Assembly: GCF_020921035.1 (NCBI RefSeq)
Contig: NC_063157.1
Span: forward strand, 8,406,001-8,470,000
Direction: 5' to 3'
Length of the DNA stretch: 64,000 nt
Source: Rhodamnia argentea
Lineage: Eukaryota > Streptophyta > Magnoliopsida > Myrtales > Myrtaceae
Shown: one piece after another, positions 11,774 through 23,115 of the stretch
Layout: each line of letters starts with the position of its first letter
How positions within the stretch are numbered: position 1 is the first letter of the stretch
The notes under the pieces: generated by a model
The model's database searches: none
Seen by the model: only the letters and a program-made list of their open reading frames with translations
Told to the model about the DNA's origin: nothing
Position numbers and translations under genes: made by a program

Positions 11774-14700
11774 CTAAATGGGTACGGATCCATAGAAGAC
11801 CACCTCAGCTGGGCCAGTCATGTATACATGATTGTCTTTCTCTCCCCATTCAATCTCCAGCGGACCTCCAGGTAAATCCACTGTGCAACACTGTAACATA
11901 ACAAGCCAGCACAAAACAGAGTGATTTACTACGAGGCACTAGAAAAGATAGAAAGATACTCTTTGTTTGCTAGAATATATTTGTTCTCAGAATTAAGAGG
12001 AAGTATACACACGAGACACATCTATATGCTACAGGTACTTAGCTCGAAGTCACAGCACCATGCACCATCTTCATTGAGGTTTACGCGGTAAAGATAAGTG
12101 TCTAAAAGTCAGGATACTGAGGTAATCTCTACACATGTAATAATGCCTACTTTACCAGGAAGCCATGAGAAAGACCGGGTCATGATTTACAAGAAAAGTT
12201 CTCGATTTAGGAACTAGGATTGAACGAATTTCAGTACTTTTAAATGGTCAAATTTTTTTATACTGGCTTTATCTGGGATCGACAAATATATCGTAATTCA
12301 AAACATATGGAATCAGATGAATGCCCTGTCTGCATTATCCTACTACAGAGTTCAATAATGGAGCTTACCCTCCCAGCTTGTCCCTCAAGAACTGCTGCAA
12401 CAACCACAGCACATGCCCCTGTACCACAAGCTAGGGTTGCCCCTGCATCCAAGCAGGCTCACATAAGTTCTTGCCCAGGAAAATGAAAGAAAGAGGGCAT
12501 ATTCACATATGATTCTCTTGTCACGTAGTATGGAGTGGATCATAAAAATGATCGCCATAGTCACTAACCAGCCCCACGTTCCCAAACACGCATTTTCAGG
12601 TGTGAAGGAGAGAAAACTTGCACAAATTCTGCAATCAAATACATTTTGCAGTCATTAATGAGATCTCCAAATGGAAAATAACAGAATATGCAGAGGTACT
12701 ACAAAGGCACAGAAACAGCCAATCCTGAATATAGAAAGCAGAGACTTGGAAGGGGAAAACCAAAAATCATCCTCTTTCATCGCCATCATGTAAAATAAAG
12801 TTGCTGTCGCAATCATGTGCAATCTAATCTGATGTCGAAATGCCTAAGCAGAAAGATGGAGACTCAAACATCACGCGGATAAAAATAAATGAAACCTATA
12901 TTGACTAAAGCTTGAGAATCCGACCAGAAATGACACTGGAAGTCTCACAAATGATAAGCTGCTTGCAGTATTTAAAGTATGAACATATTCGCGGAACTCG
13001 CTTTCCAGAGTCCTGTGAAATGTAGCATATAAACAAAGGGCAATGTGGCAAGTGCAGATAAAATATATGACAGCACTTGAGAATCTTTTAGTCCTTATCA
13101 ACTGTGAAAGTATGAGGGTAAATATACAACTGCAATGTGGATTGGCAGCATTAATTCTTATGGTACAAAAACATGATAGCAACAACATTAGTTAGATCCG
13201 TCTGGAAACAAGAGTATAACTGGAGCGAATGTAGTTGTCAGTTCCATCAATGTCTAACCTGTGTTTGTTCTTGCTGGAAACATCTCATGATGCTCAAATT
13301 TTGGACCTATTTCAGCCAAGTTTAGTTTGTCAACCTGCAAAATCTGCCAAGCAACATATTCCAAAATGAGCTATGGAGTCCAAGATGAGCTATGGATGGC
13401 ATAGGAATGATGTTGAGTACATAGTTCTTGCAAGCAAAAAGTGTCACACGGTAATTATTATACTGAAAATTAAGATATGAAGCCAGAGAAGATTACCAAT
13501 ACAATGAGAAACATAATATCTTGTCCAGAATCACCTGTTCTCCTTTGGCACCAAACGTGACACAGTGGGGATTTCCCATGCTAACACATGTCACATTCCA
13601 GCTTAGACCATCCACTTTTAGTTCGGATTTGACCACAGAGTGGTCTTTGTTTGGCAATAATTTTGTGGGCACATCAGATGCTTTGAGTATCGGTTCCCCC
13701 ATATCAACCGTAACCTGGACGTAAAAGGTCATATTAAAACCAAATACCAAAGTGGCTCTCATCACATAGTACAATTTACAAAGAGCAGACAGTTGCAACA
13801 AGAACTTCGTTGATCAGAGTCTAACGGCATAATGTATTTCCTCATTCCATTCCCCAGATCCTTTTGAAGCAATAACATTTACAGCAGTCGAGAAATACCA
13901 ATGAAGCACTAAGATGCAGCACAAAGAAAATTTGATCCTATAAATTACCTTCCCATCGTCTTGAATCTCTGGAACAATTAGACCAGCACCAGTGTGCACG
14001 GTAAAACTGCCAAATGCAATGAAACAGCGAAATGAGTTAAAAATCAGAATACCCGAGAAAGTTCAATCACGTCCATCTAAAATAACATAGCCAATAAAGC
14101 TCACCCTTTCCCTTAATTCCTCAGTAAGAACTGATTCTCACTTACAATTAAAACATCTCAATGTAAAACCATCTAAAAGTTCATTTCTGTAATTTAGTAA
14201 TAGCACTTGCCACAGAGTAAAATCAAGAAGTGTCAAAAATAAGTGGATGGATGAAAATTCCATATGGCAGGGAGAAATACACAGGAAAAGTATCCACAGA
14301 CCAACAAGCAATTTCCATTACCGTTGTCTTCCACTTAGATTTTCAAGCTCAGCTATGAATCGAGCGAGGCATCGCACTCCATTGCCACACATCTGGAACA
14401 ATTCGAGAAGGGAATGTAAAACCAATAAACATCCGGATATTGATAGATTAAAGCACAAAAGAGTTAAGTATCACCTCAGGCTCACTGCCATCAGAATTGA
14501 AAATCCTCATAGTGTAGTCCGTACCATTAATCCCGGGCATGGCGAAAATCACTCCATCAGCACCAATCCCAAAGTTACGATCACACAGCTTCACTGCTTG
14601 CTCCGTAGTAACTCGAGGCTCCAAAGAGCTCCTATTGTCAACCTAAAATAAGGATCACTAGTCAATACCACACGAGTACACGTGGAATGTGATGCGAATA

Positions 14701-15264
14701 CCCTCCAAAGAAAACGTTTTGATCGATCCAAACTCAATATATGATATGTCCGACTATTTCTACAGCCCAAAAAAAGGAAAGCCCGTGCATTGTGTGTTGA
14801 ATTTGTTTGGTAACGATCAAGCGTTCCTCTGGATATCATTTCCCAAGAACTAGCTAAAGTACGAACGACTCCGGCTCGACCGGGCAATCAAAGAGACTCC
14901 GACATTCTGGCATTTTCCACAATTAAGAAGAGAAACCTCGGAGAGACCGAATAAAAAAACTAACCAAGATGAAGTCGTTGCCGAGGCCGTGGTACTTGAC
15001 GAAATGGAGGAAACCGCTCTCCCGGCGGTCGAGGAAGGACGACGGAGGCGCGCTCCTCTCCGGAGCCCGGGCGGTCATGGAGGCGGCGGCGGAGATCGCG
15101 AGCCGAGGGTTCCGAAGTGGGATTCTGGCGCGGAGGAGACGGGACAGAGGAGGGGAGGAAGCGGGAGAAGGGGAGAAGAACGAGAAGGGTTCGACGGAGG
15201 CTGAGGGAATGCGGGAAGCGGAGCTCGAAGGGAGAGTCGTGGTGGAGGCGGCGGCGATGGCCAT
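11774..15264 (-). CDS. dapF: Diaminopimelate epimerase, chloroplastic
   Basis: Converts LL- to meso-diaminopimelate in plastid lysine synthesis. Nine exons with GT-AG introns join in frame: 15264-14965, 14642-14475, 14392-14322, 14006-13949, 13714-13535, 13334-13259, 12628-12569, 12442-12369 and 11890-11774. The result is 367 residues plus stop. The first about 75 residues are Ser/Ala/Pro-rich, as in a transit peptide. The mature part begins near [20 protein letters not shown]. The two catalytic cysteines are visible: CGNGVRC (Cys about 158) and ACGTGACA (Cys about 310). The end is ...[18 protein letters not shown] chose the ATG at 15264 because it gives a normal-length transit peptide; the frame stays open upstream to 15552 with an APAPAPAPE run, so an earlier start is possible. 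The gene looks intact and functional. Confidence 0.95.
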
Positions 15265-16335
15265 GTCTTCGCTCACGATCGCTTGGGTGGGATGGTCGTC
15301 TACTCCACAGTGGACTTCATTTGGGAATTTATACGGTCCGATTCTCGCGCCGGTTTCCGGAGCCGGAGCCGGAGCCGGAGCCGAAAAGGCGACGACGGCG
15401 ACGGAGGGAAGGGCAAAACTGCCTGCCAAAGAAGCAGAATAGAGAGGTGGCGAGGACTTTAGTGGAAAACCGAAAGAGGCGAGAGAGAGAGCGCACTGCC
15501 AAAGAAAAACGAGGCAGCAAATAATGTATCCTAAAACATGGCAATAAGGCAAATATAAAATACTTGATTAGATGGTGAACTTCTTAGCTGCTTGACTCCC
15601 AGTATGTTATACAAAAATGGCCATTTGGTGAACTTCCATCAATTTTGATGTAATTGTGTGGATAGCAAATACAAACTAAAGCGAAGAACAACAAAAATCG
15701 CGATAATCACAACAGATCATGATAATAATTCGACGAGGACATTCAGTAAGTCATCATGTAAAATCTGATATTAGTGCTTAAGGAATCCCACCTAATGCCT
15801 TCGCTTGTTAATTCGTCTTAATCTTTGTCGAGTGATATAGTTCAATTAGCAACAGTAACAAAGTGAAAAAGGACAAAACCTGGTAAAAGCAAATCACACA
15901 GCAACAGCTAAAAATTGTTTTCTCCCAATCATATCTGTAATCCTAATAGGATAAGCATCGCATAAGGCCTCAGAAAGCAATGCCGCACGACAAGTTTTTA
16001 CGAGGAAATCATCACCAGCTCCCTTCTTTAACTTGCTATACAGAGTATAAGAACTCCGAAAAAAATGTCCTTGCGTCATTTTGTCGAGATGAAAAGCTAC
16101 AGTTCCCTCATGGAGTTACACAATCTAATTGGGGGGTGTGTGTTTTCAAGCTCTGTTCTGTTGAGATAGCTTTTGGAAAAAAAAAAGGACTGGGGAAAAA
16201 CGCTAGAGGTAGTCGCAGATCTAACGAACATAAGGTTTGAACAGAGAATGCGAGTCCAAGCTCCAAAAGGACGTTCCTTCGGATAGAAGGGCGTTAGAAA
16301 ATCTTACCTGGAGACGGGGAAGAGATGGAACGAAG
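15265..16335. other. dapF promoter side; one unidentified minus-strand frame
   Basis: Upstream of dapF the sequence is GC-rich to about 15.45 kb (probable 5' UTR and promoter), then AT-rich. A minus-strand frame at 16079-15894 (KKGAGDDFLVKTCRAALLSE, then YPIRITDMIGRKQFLAVAV and a stop) has a protein-like composition and could be a stray terminal exon. I do not recognise the family and no linked exon was found. Confidence 0.25.
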
Positions 16336-16339
16336 GGAT

Positions 16340-16465
16340 TTGCCTATTTGCTTTTAAGGAATTCAGCTTAAACTGTCCAATAAAGTATGAAGTTCATTGG
16401 ATGACTTTTTTGGTTTTTCACCAGGTGAAAAGAGTTCTCATATCAGGAGAAAATTTATATGTCTC
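16340..16465 (+). repeat. Diverged direct repeat, copy 1 (partner 20722-20835)
   Basis: The segment with TTGCTTTTAAGGA, CCAATAAAGTATG and TTTTTCACCAGGTGAAAAG, followed by AGTTCTCAT, recurs at 20722-20835 in the same orientation. Each copy lies 2.2-2.7 kb upstream of a U5 snRNA gene, so both look like parts of one ancient duplicated block. Confidence 0.7.
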
Positions 16466-18940
16466 GCCCCGACAGAATCACATGTTCTAGGTACTTCTTT
16501 TCACAATATTATTGTCAAGTTGTAAGGACTTAATTGCAAGATCAATGTTCCGTTTCTTTCAATCATGTTGTTAACTGGACTAGAGAACGGTGTATGTCAT
16601 CAGTTCCCTTCTTCAAATAGCAATCATGCAGATGCCAATTCTTTGGCGGCCTTTCTTTTCTCTGTTTTGATATGATTTTGGCGGATTAGCGGATTTAATT
16701 GGGACCAGCTACATGTGGAAGGAAGCAAGAAAAGTTCTTTCTGGTGAAAGCAAAGTTTTTGTTAGCATCTGATGTGCACAAACTTGACTCCATGGACTGT
16801 GTGATTGCATTGTAAATTTTCTTATTTTGGAATTAGTGGGCTTACTCTGCCTCTCTCGTTGATGCATTTAGCAGAAGTAAATGGCTGAATAAGAATTCTC
16901 TCGGCTTTGACTCGGAAAACTTCTGGAGATGTAGAAGGAAACAGTTTCCTTCATAACTGGTTTCCAACTTACCGAGCAACGCGCATGAGACAGTCGGCTG
17001 TGTTTCGACGCTTTTGTGAGAGATTCAGACATGCCGAAACCATGAAGTAGAAACTGGAATAAATGTCCACATTGTAAATTTGAACTCTGGACAGATATCT
17101 CAAAGGAAAAGCCTTTGAGCGACGCGTATGTATCGATAATTTCAGCCCACTTGCTTGGCGGAAGTTTTCCTCTTCAGTTCCAATCCCAGGAGTTCAACAC
17201 TGACTGTCCGAATCTCTTCTAACAACTGCGTGGCCTAGATTGGAGCTGAGAATCTGTTCATCGATTTCTCGCACAACCAATGACTGGGAGTCTATCTGAG
17301 ACTGCAAATTCCCTCCTCTCTTCTTCAGCTCACTCAACTCTTCCTTCATAGATAAATACTAGTCCACTTGTCCTTCTTGGCCTGAAGATCTCTGATAAAT
17401 TTGATAGCCTGCTCAGCAATACGGGATTTCTTTGACCAACTTCAACTTAAGTAGTTGATCAGCGGCTAAGATGGGACTTCTTGCGAACTTATCTTCCAAA
17501 AAATGTATCTCTTTCAGGTTCTCTGAGGACAGCAAGCATGAGAAATCCAGTAGGCATTTCCTCCGCCAAATCAGACCATACATAAGTCAAAGGAGTTGGT
17601 GCGTGAGCTTTATCATGATAATGAGAAAGATGTTTCAAAGACTTCCTATAGTCATCAACATCTTCACAGAATTGAGCCTTGAAGTTCCTAGACTTTTCCC
17701 TCATCTTGTGCGTTGAAAGAATTGGATTCGCAGATGTTAGAAACGATACTTTGGTGAGGAAAGATGTCCTCGATCATGTTTCAGTGTCTCGGATCACTTG
17801 AACTATCATCCTTTAGACAAGTAAATTACAGCCTCTCCATTTGTAGTGTTGGCTGGAGCTGCAATGTCTGATGTATTCAGCAGAGAGTCAAGTGCGAATC
17901 GAAATCTCATCAAGGGGAAAAGGAGATTTCAACGACATGTCTAATCCGCGGATGTGGAGCAAGGCGAAATTGCAACAGAAGGCTGGCAAGGATATTGACA
18001 CATTGATATTTATGATCTCATGGAAATGGAAACTGCTTGAGGGAGATTCCAAGATGATTAGAGTAAAACTAGGACAGTGAGCAAGGTAAAAACAGTTGCA
18101 TGTCTGTAGGTATTCAAATGTCCCATAAGGCCAATAATGCCGTGTCGGTGGTGCAGCGCACATGCTTCTTTCCTTGCGGTGGTTCGTGAGACTGCAGATG
18201 TTGTTTCACCTTCCAAATGATGCAAATCTTGTTTGAATATGTGCCGGCTCTGTGATATCTCTACGCCGTGGATATGGACACCTCACAAGTGCTTGTGAAT
18301 GGATTGGAGCCGGCAAATTTGCTTTCTGCTTCAGATATCTCTGCGAGCACAAACCTTCAACACAAATTTCGCAACCTTACTTATGTCCCCTGAATGTCAA
18401 GCAGGGAAGTCCATGGGAGGAGCGAGCCCAACTTCAGTGTATAAAGATTAGGTTTGTCCCCATGTCAGAGTAGCTAAGGCATGTACAGATGATGTGAGAT
18501 GACAAAAATGTCTCCGACATACAAAGTTCAGCTCTTTAAACAGGCTCACGCGAATCTGGAAGGGCTTCCCCATATTCAGTTGATTTCCTAGTTCCCTAAG
18601 CTTCTCACAAACCTCATCTGTTCAACCGGAAACTGAGTTTCATTCTGCCGATCGAAAGACTGCGGATACTTGCCTGGAGGCCCACCATTAGATTTGACAG
18701 TTCATAGTACCCTCGTATCTTCTCTGAAAGTTGAGGACTTATCTTGGGTCTGGAAGGCGGTGTGTTTTCTGCATGTGCAAACCTCACTCGATTCACCACC
18801 ATGGTGTCTGAACTTAGCTCCCATTTGAGAAACCAAAACGGGCCCGATAGGTGCCGATGCAAGTTAAAAATGGACGGAATGCTCCACTCACACTATTGGA
18901 AGATGATGATTCCACCAGCAGGAACAGCACGAATGGTTCT
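16466..18940 (-). other. Coding-like traces of unknown origin, decayed
   Basis: Several minus-strand stretches have charged, protein-like composition but are separated by stops and frame changes. Examples are 17704-17489 (NFKAQFCEDVDDYRKSLKHL), about 17400-17150 (coiled-coil-like, QAIKFIRDLQAKK, EIRTVSVELLGLEL) and about 18800-18560 (PPSRPKISPQLSEKIRGYYE, CEKLRELGNQLNMGKPFQIR). Together they suggest remnants of a coiled-coil protein gene, but I do not recognise it and cannot build a gene model. No other feature was found in this stretch. Confidence 0.25.
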
Positions 18941-18952
18941 AAGTCCCACACA

Positions 18953-18963
18953 GGAAAAGACGC
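18953..18963 (+). promoter_or_regulatory. USE of U5 snRNA copy 1
   Basis: GTCCCACACAG matches most of the plant snRNA upstream sequence element RTCCCACATCG and lies about 70 bp before the U5 start. Thirty-four bases further on, where Pol II snRNA genes carry TATAAATA, the sequence is ACAAAAAC, so no canonical TATA box is present. Confidence 0.7.
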
Positions 18964-19024
18964 AAGAACATGGAAACAAGACCACTCACAAAAACATGAG
19001 GTCGTCCCCAAGGAATGGTCACGC

Positions 19025-19146
19025 AGCCATGTGGTGAGCACAGAGCGAACTATTCTTTCGCCTTTTACTAAAGAATACCGTGTGCTCGCCTCAATCAGTG
19101 GCATACGCCAATTTTTGGAGGGGGCTTCCTCAACTGAGGAAGCTCC
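19025..19146 (+). ncRNA. U5 spliceosomal snRNA, copy 1
   Basis: The invariant U5 loop 1 with its stem is present (GAACTATTCTTTCGCC, then TTTTACTAAAGAATACC). It is enclosed by the pair GAGCACA/TGTGCTC. The Sm site AATTTTTGG follows at about 19110, then a terminal stem-loop (GCTTCCTC/GAGGAAGC) and the 3' box AGTTGAA at 19157-19163. All structural parts look intact. The 5' end is set by similarity (AGCCATGTG) and may be off by a few bases. Confidence 0.88.
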
Positions 19147-19156
19147 TAAAATTGAG

Positions 19157-19163
19157 AGTTGAA
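19157..19163 (+). terminator. snRNA 3' box of U5 copy 1
   Basis: AGTTGAA fits the plant Pol II snRNA 3'-end box AGTNNAA, 10 bases after the terminal stem-loop. Confidence 0.65.
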
Positions 19164-20418
19164 TTTTCAGTTTTTGAGCTTTCGCCAATTTTCTGACTCA
19201 TCGTAAGGGAATGGATGTCTTCAATCACCACCAACATGGATCGAATGCGTTTCTAAGCCAAGTGACTGCAAAAGCTTTCTACAAGTGTTGGATTCGAACT
19301 CCGAACCAAAATCGGTGTATGGTTCTGTCTCATCTCAAGTCTCTGAGGTTTCCAAGAGTCTTCCAAGTCCGCTATTAAGGGCTTATTAGAATCAATTTTT
19401 TGTATTTGGTAACTGTATAAAATTTCTGTTCTCGGAATAGAAACGCAATTGGTAATTGCACAAATTTCTGTTCTGGGAAATAATTTCTCTTCCCAATTTG
19501 TCATTTAAATCAAATAATTACATAATCATATTTGATGACTTTTCTCAGACCCCACGGTTGCGATCCTCTTGTACCATGACATCTTTTTGACCAAAATATG
19601 GATGCTTCAGATTTGTTCCCTGAAAGGATAATACACTGAAATTATTGTTTTCCCATACTTTTCTTAAGGCTATGCATATGTCAAGGATGCAATAGGTGAC
19701 TCTCATTATCTTTTATTGCTTCAAATGAATAAATTCCATTGTTGCCACATAGGTGGCTCGGTTTTACTCTTGGATATCATGCGAATGGTCATTAACATAG
19801 CAAGGTACTCCGGAAACAAATCAAGCAAGGCTTAGGAAAAATCGAAAGGCAAAATCATCAAAAATAGAATTGGCCAGTTGAATGGACCCATTTATTACTT
19901 TTTGAGATTTTTTGGGATTTTTCGAGACGATTTGCCCATGAGTGGAAAAATCATCATTTGGGAGAAATCGGAAGACAAAATCATCAAAAATAGGATTGGC
20001 CAGTTGAAATGACACATCTCATAATTTTTGAGATTTTTTCTAATTTTTTAGAATTTTTTAGAATTTTCCATTTTTTAGATTTTTTAATCATTTTCTATTT
20101 TTTAATTAATTTCCGAAATTTTTTATTAAAAAATTATTAGGACCTAGTCGGGTTGACTTGGCCCACGCCTCGTGGGCGCCCAACAAAAGTGAAGGAAGAT
20201 ATCATTGCCTTTTTAATCCTCAAAAAGTGTTCTTTTTATTGAGAAACAACTTTTTTTTTTTTTTGTTTCTCAAAATTGACCCAAAAGCATTCTCGGAAGC
20301 ATAATTAGAAACAGAATTATTTGCGTTACCAAATGTGTTTCTGGTTCTTTTTTGTTTCGAAGAACAAAATCAGAGGAACGGAAAGGTTACCAAACATGCC
20401 CTAATTATTCTTCTTTTA
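19164..20418. other. Spacer with direct repeats and transposon-like ends
   Basis: A segment at 19250-19370 (AAGCCAAGTGACTGC, GGATTCGAACTCCG, TTCCAAGAGTCTTCCAAG) is a diverged copy of the sequence just upstream of the U2 copies at 24.0 and 31.2 kb. Two direct copies of an about 65-bp unit (AAAATCATCAAAAATAG, ATTGGCCAGTTGAA) lie at about 19836-19905 and 19966-20035. Stretches at 19395-19505 and 20225-20400 look like opposite ends of a hAT-type MITE ('tttggtaact' and 'gttaccaaacatgccc'). Confidence 0.45.
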
Positions 20419-20583
20419 GTCCCACATCGGGCATCCGAAAGGCATCATCATGCACCAAAGCAGGAGACAAAAGAGGCGGTAGGAAGCATTTCAAAGCTTG
20501 CTGCTGGGTCTCTTGTGCGTCGCTTGGGGCGTTTCACTGCAGCCCTTGCTAGGCGCACCCCGCCCCATCAAGCCCAGTTAAAA
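20419..20583 (+). pseudogene. U2 snRNA pseudogene, internally deleted
   Basis: The promoter USE is present with the full consensus (GTCCCACATCG at 20419). The sequence then runs as in the other U2 copies up to TTTCAAAGC, just before the RNA start. There it jumps directly to the stem-loop III/IV part of U2 (CTTGCTGCTGGG, GCAGCCCTTGCTAGGCGCAC) and ends in the 3' box AGTTAAA. The whole 5' half of U2, including the branch-point-pairing GTAGTA and the Sm site, is missing, so it cannot make a working U2 RNA. Confidence 0.85.
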
Positions 20584-20721
20584 TGAATTTGCTTCACAAA
20601 CCTTGTTTAGCAATGCCGCTCTTGCTTGTCTTTTCTTGACAATGTTGAATGGTTTGGCAGGGTTGGAAGTCAACGAGCGGCCACTGATGAATGTTTTGAG
20701 ATAAACGCATATGCCGATTGC

Positions 20722-20835
20722 TTTTAAGGAGTTTAGCCCCGACACTATCCAATAAAGTATGCAGTTCCCTGGATGTCCTTTTTAGTTTTTCACCAGGTGA
20801 AAAGAGTTCTCATGTCAGCCTCGGGGGAGAAATCC
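20722..20835 (+). repeat. Diverged direct repeat, copy 2 (partner 16340-16465)
   Basis: Same landmarks as copy 1: GATTGCTTTTAAGGAGTTTA, CCAATAAAGTATG and TTTTTCACCAGGTGAAAAG, then AGTTCTCATGTCAG. It marks the left part of the second U5-containing block. Confidence 0.7.
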
Positions 20836-22905
20836 GGTCTTCAAACCTTTATGGCGATTGCTGTCTAAGAGAGTCCTGCTGCGGCACAGCTCGATAACAT
20901 CATCCTTTGATCGGTCGTCGCTTGACTGTAACAGTAACCAGGTGAGGAAAACTGACTGAAGTGTCTTTGAGACTGACGATAGTTTTATGTCGACATAAGT
21001 CATTGTTCTGTGGCAGCACCGTGAACACATAACGAGTTTGCTTTTCCTACTTTGTTGACATTGCATCTCTCTTTTGTCCTGCTAGTTGGTAGTAATCATC
21101 TTTTAAGAGATTACAAGAGAGTATGCTGTTGCTGCAGAATCTTGAAACTACTTGTTGAATTTTCAGATATCCAGGATGTTTAAAGAGCTCGAGAATGAGC
21201 AGAGGATTCGTGAAGAGTACCTCACTGGTTCTGATGTGTTGTACTCTCTTGAGGGGATCTTCAACTGGGGGCTAAAGGTGCTGCTGGATAAGCTCAATCC
21301 TGGATGTTGTGCACATCTTATTCGAAGCGATCGGAACTCACGATAGCGTTAATAGAGCCGTACTCCTTGACGCACAAGAGCAATTCGAAACCTTTCCCAC
21401 GTGCACGGGGTCCTGGCCGTATGAAATTCAAGAATACACCTTTTTGAAACTTTGCCATTCACAACAGCATCGTTTGAGGCACAACTCCTACTCGACCAAT
21501 GTTCGTTCTATGTCAACATATCCATGTATGCGGATTTGTGATGTACGGATATGGAATCTCATCAATGAGGGAGTTGTAATACTGCAGATCAAGAGGGAAT
21601 TTGGGTCGTTCGACAAATACATATGGATTATTTGTCAACGCGATGCAGACAAGCCACAAGATTCCAAGTGAAAAAGTCAAATGCAGAGACCATTAGTAAA
21701 GACATGGTAAGGAGGGGATTCAGGTTCGTCGGTCCGACTCTAGTTCACTCCTTCATGCAAGCTGGCTGGCCTCACCAATGACCACTTGATCACTCGCCAT
21801 CGCCGCCTTCAGTGGACGGCATTAGCAGAACAGACCACCGCTTGATCCGTCCTCCCATGGGAACTGAAAGAAAGTGAACCCAATTTTAATCTCCTTGTAA
21901 TTTCCTTGTGCAAGCGCAGCTGCAACTTGAGAGAGGTGACCATCGCACTCCGCATGATTTGGGTGTGTGAGGGGATGGAAATGCATATGGAAAGAGAAGG
22001 GCCACAAGCCTCGCCAGTCTACTACTCTCTTCATCTCTTTATCTCTTGGAGCTTTTTTGCATTCGGCTTTTGTTGATTTGAGTTCGAGCAGAGGCCAAAA
22101 GAAGAAGAAGAAGAAAGAAGAGGAACCGAGCCGAACTGGGTTTCCAGTTTGGGTTGTGTTCGGCTCGGCCGGCGGATCGATTCAAAGCAAACGCACACCC
22201 TGACAGTTCCATTTCCTGAAAACCCGAACCATCGACACCCCCGCTTACTTTTGGGTTGCGTAACTAAACCACAAAGCTTTCAGGTGTGGTCTCGGTCTCT
22301 CTCTGTGTTGGTGAATAATTATGGGGTCGTCGCTGTAGGAGCCAAGCAAACATCATGCCGAAGCGAAGAATCCAAAAGACTAGCGATCCGTCTCCGTTTC
22401 TCGGCTTTGCTTGTGCTATAAGCGGTCCTCTTCTATTATAAAATGAGCATTGAAGTTTTTCTATGATGGTGAATGTCCCACAAATTCATGGCTCCTAAAT
22501 TGGTTTTTGAAAACTTTCCTTGTCAGAATCATGACCATTCGAAACCGGTTGAACGGTCTCGGTGGTTTGTAAAATTGCTTTCAACCATTGCGGTTTATGG
22601 TAAAATTGGTAATATTGGACATAATCGTAAAATCGTGCAAATTTTAATCTTTATCCATTGACAGCGTTAGTCCCATAGATAAAAAAAAAAAATTGGACCA
22701 AATAACTTGGGCTCACATGAAATAGGGATTTCGAAAAATGAGTTTGGCGGCGTAGACAGAATAATTTCCCACCCTTAATTTAAATGAAAAAAACGACATG
22801 TCATTTAACGAATAATGCAAAGACGTTCTATTATAGGTGAGTAGCTATAAGATACGAAGAAGCGCAAAAGTAATGAAAAGAGCTTCTTCCACTAGTGGTT
22901 CTTTA
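20836..22905. other. Spacer before U5 copy 2, no gene recognised
   Basis: A plus-strand frame at 21167-21346 after a TTTTCAG acceptor-like site reads MFKELENEQRIREEYLTGSD and looks exon-like. It stops soon after, and I cannot identify it or connect it to other exons. The rest (purine run near 22100, AT-rich part at 22.6-22.9 kb) shows nothing else. Confidence 0.3.
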
Positions 22906-22911
22906 AGGAAC

Positions 22912-22922
22912 GTCCCACACAG
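22912..22922 (+). promoter_or_regulatory. USE of U5 snRNA copy 2
   Basis: GTCCCACACAG is identical to the USE of U5 copy 1. Thirty-five bases downstream the TATA position reads ACAAAACA. Confidence 0.7.
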
Positions 22923-22993
22923 GATGTGAGGCAAGAACATGGGCAGCAAGGCCAGCGACAAAACACGAGGTCGCAGGATTGGAGAAATCACGC

Positions 22994-23115
22994 AGCCATG
23001 TGATGAGCACAGAGCGAACTATTCTTTCGCCTTTTACTAAAGAATACCGTGTGCTCGTCACAATAAATGGCATACGCCTATTTTTGGAGGGGCTTCCTCA
23101 AATTGAGGGAGCTCC
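22994..23115 (+). ncRNA. U5 spliceosomal snRNA, copy 2
   Basis: Same architecture as copy 1. Loop 1 and its stem are identical (CTTTCGCCTTTTACTAAAG), with GAGCACA/TGTGCTC closing the long stem. The Sm site here reads TATTTTTGG instead of AATTTTTGG. The terminal stem GCTTCCTCA/TTGAGGGAGC and the 3' box AGTTGAA at 23126-23132 follow. The single change in the Sm site could weaken Sm binding; otherwise the gene looks intact. Confidence 0.87.

Noticed and set aside
14969-15524. Long plus-strand frames (157 and 135 residues) opposite dapF exon 1
   Set aside because: Arg/Glu/Gly-rich translation of the complement of a GC-rich transit-peptide exon; no family resemblance and the minus strand holds the real exon.
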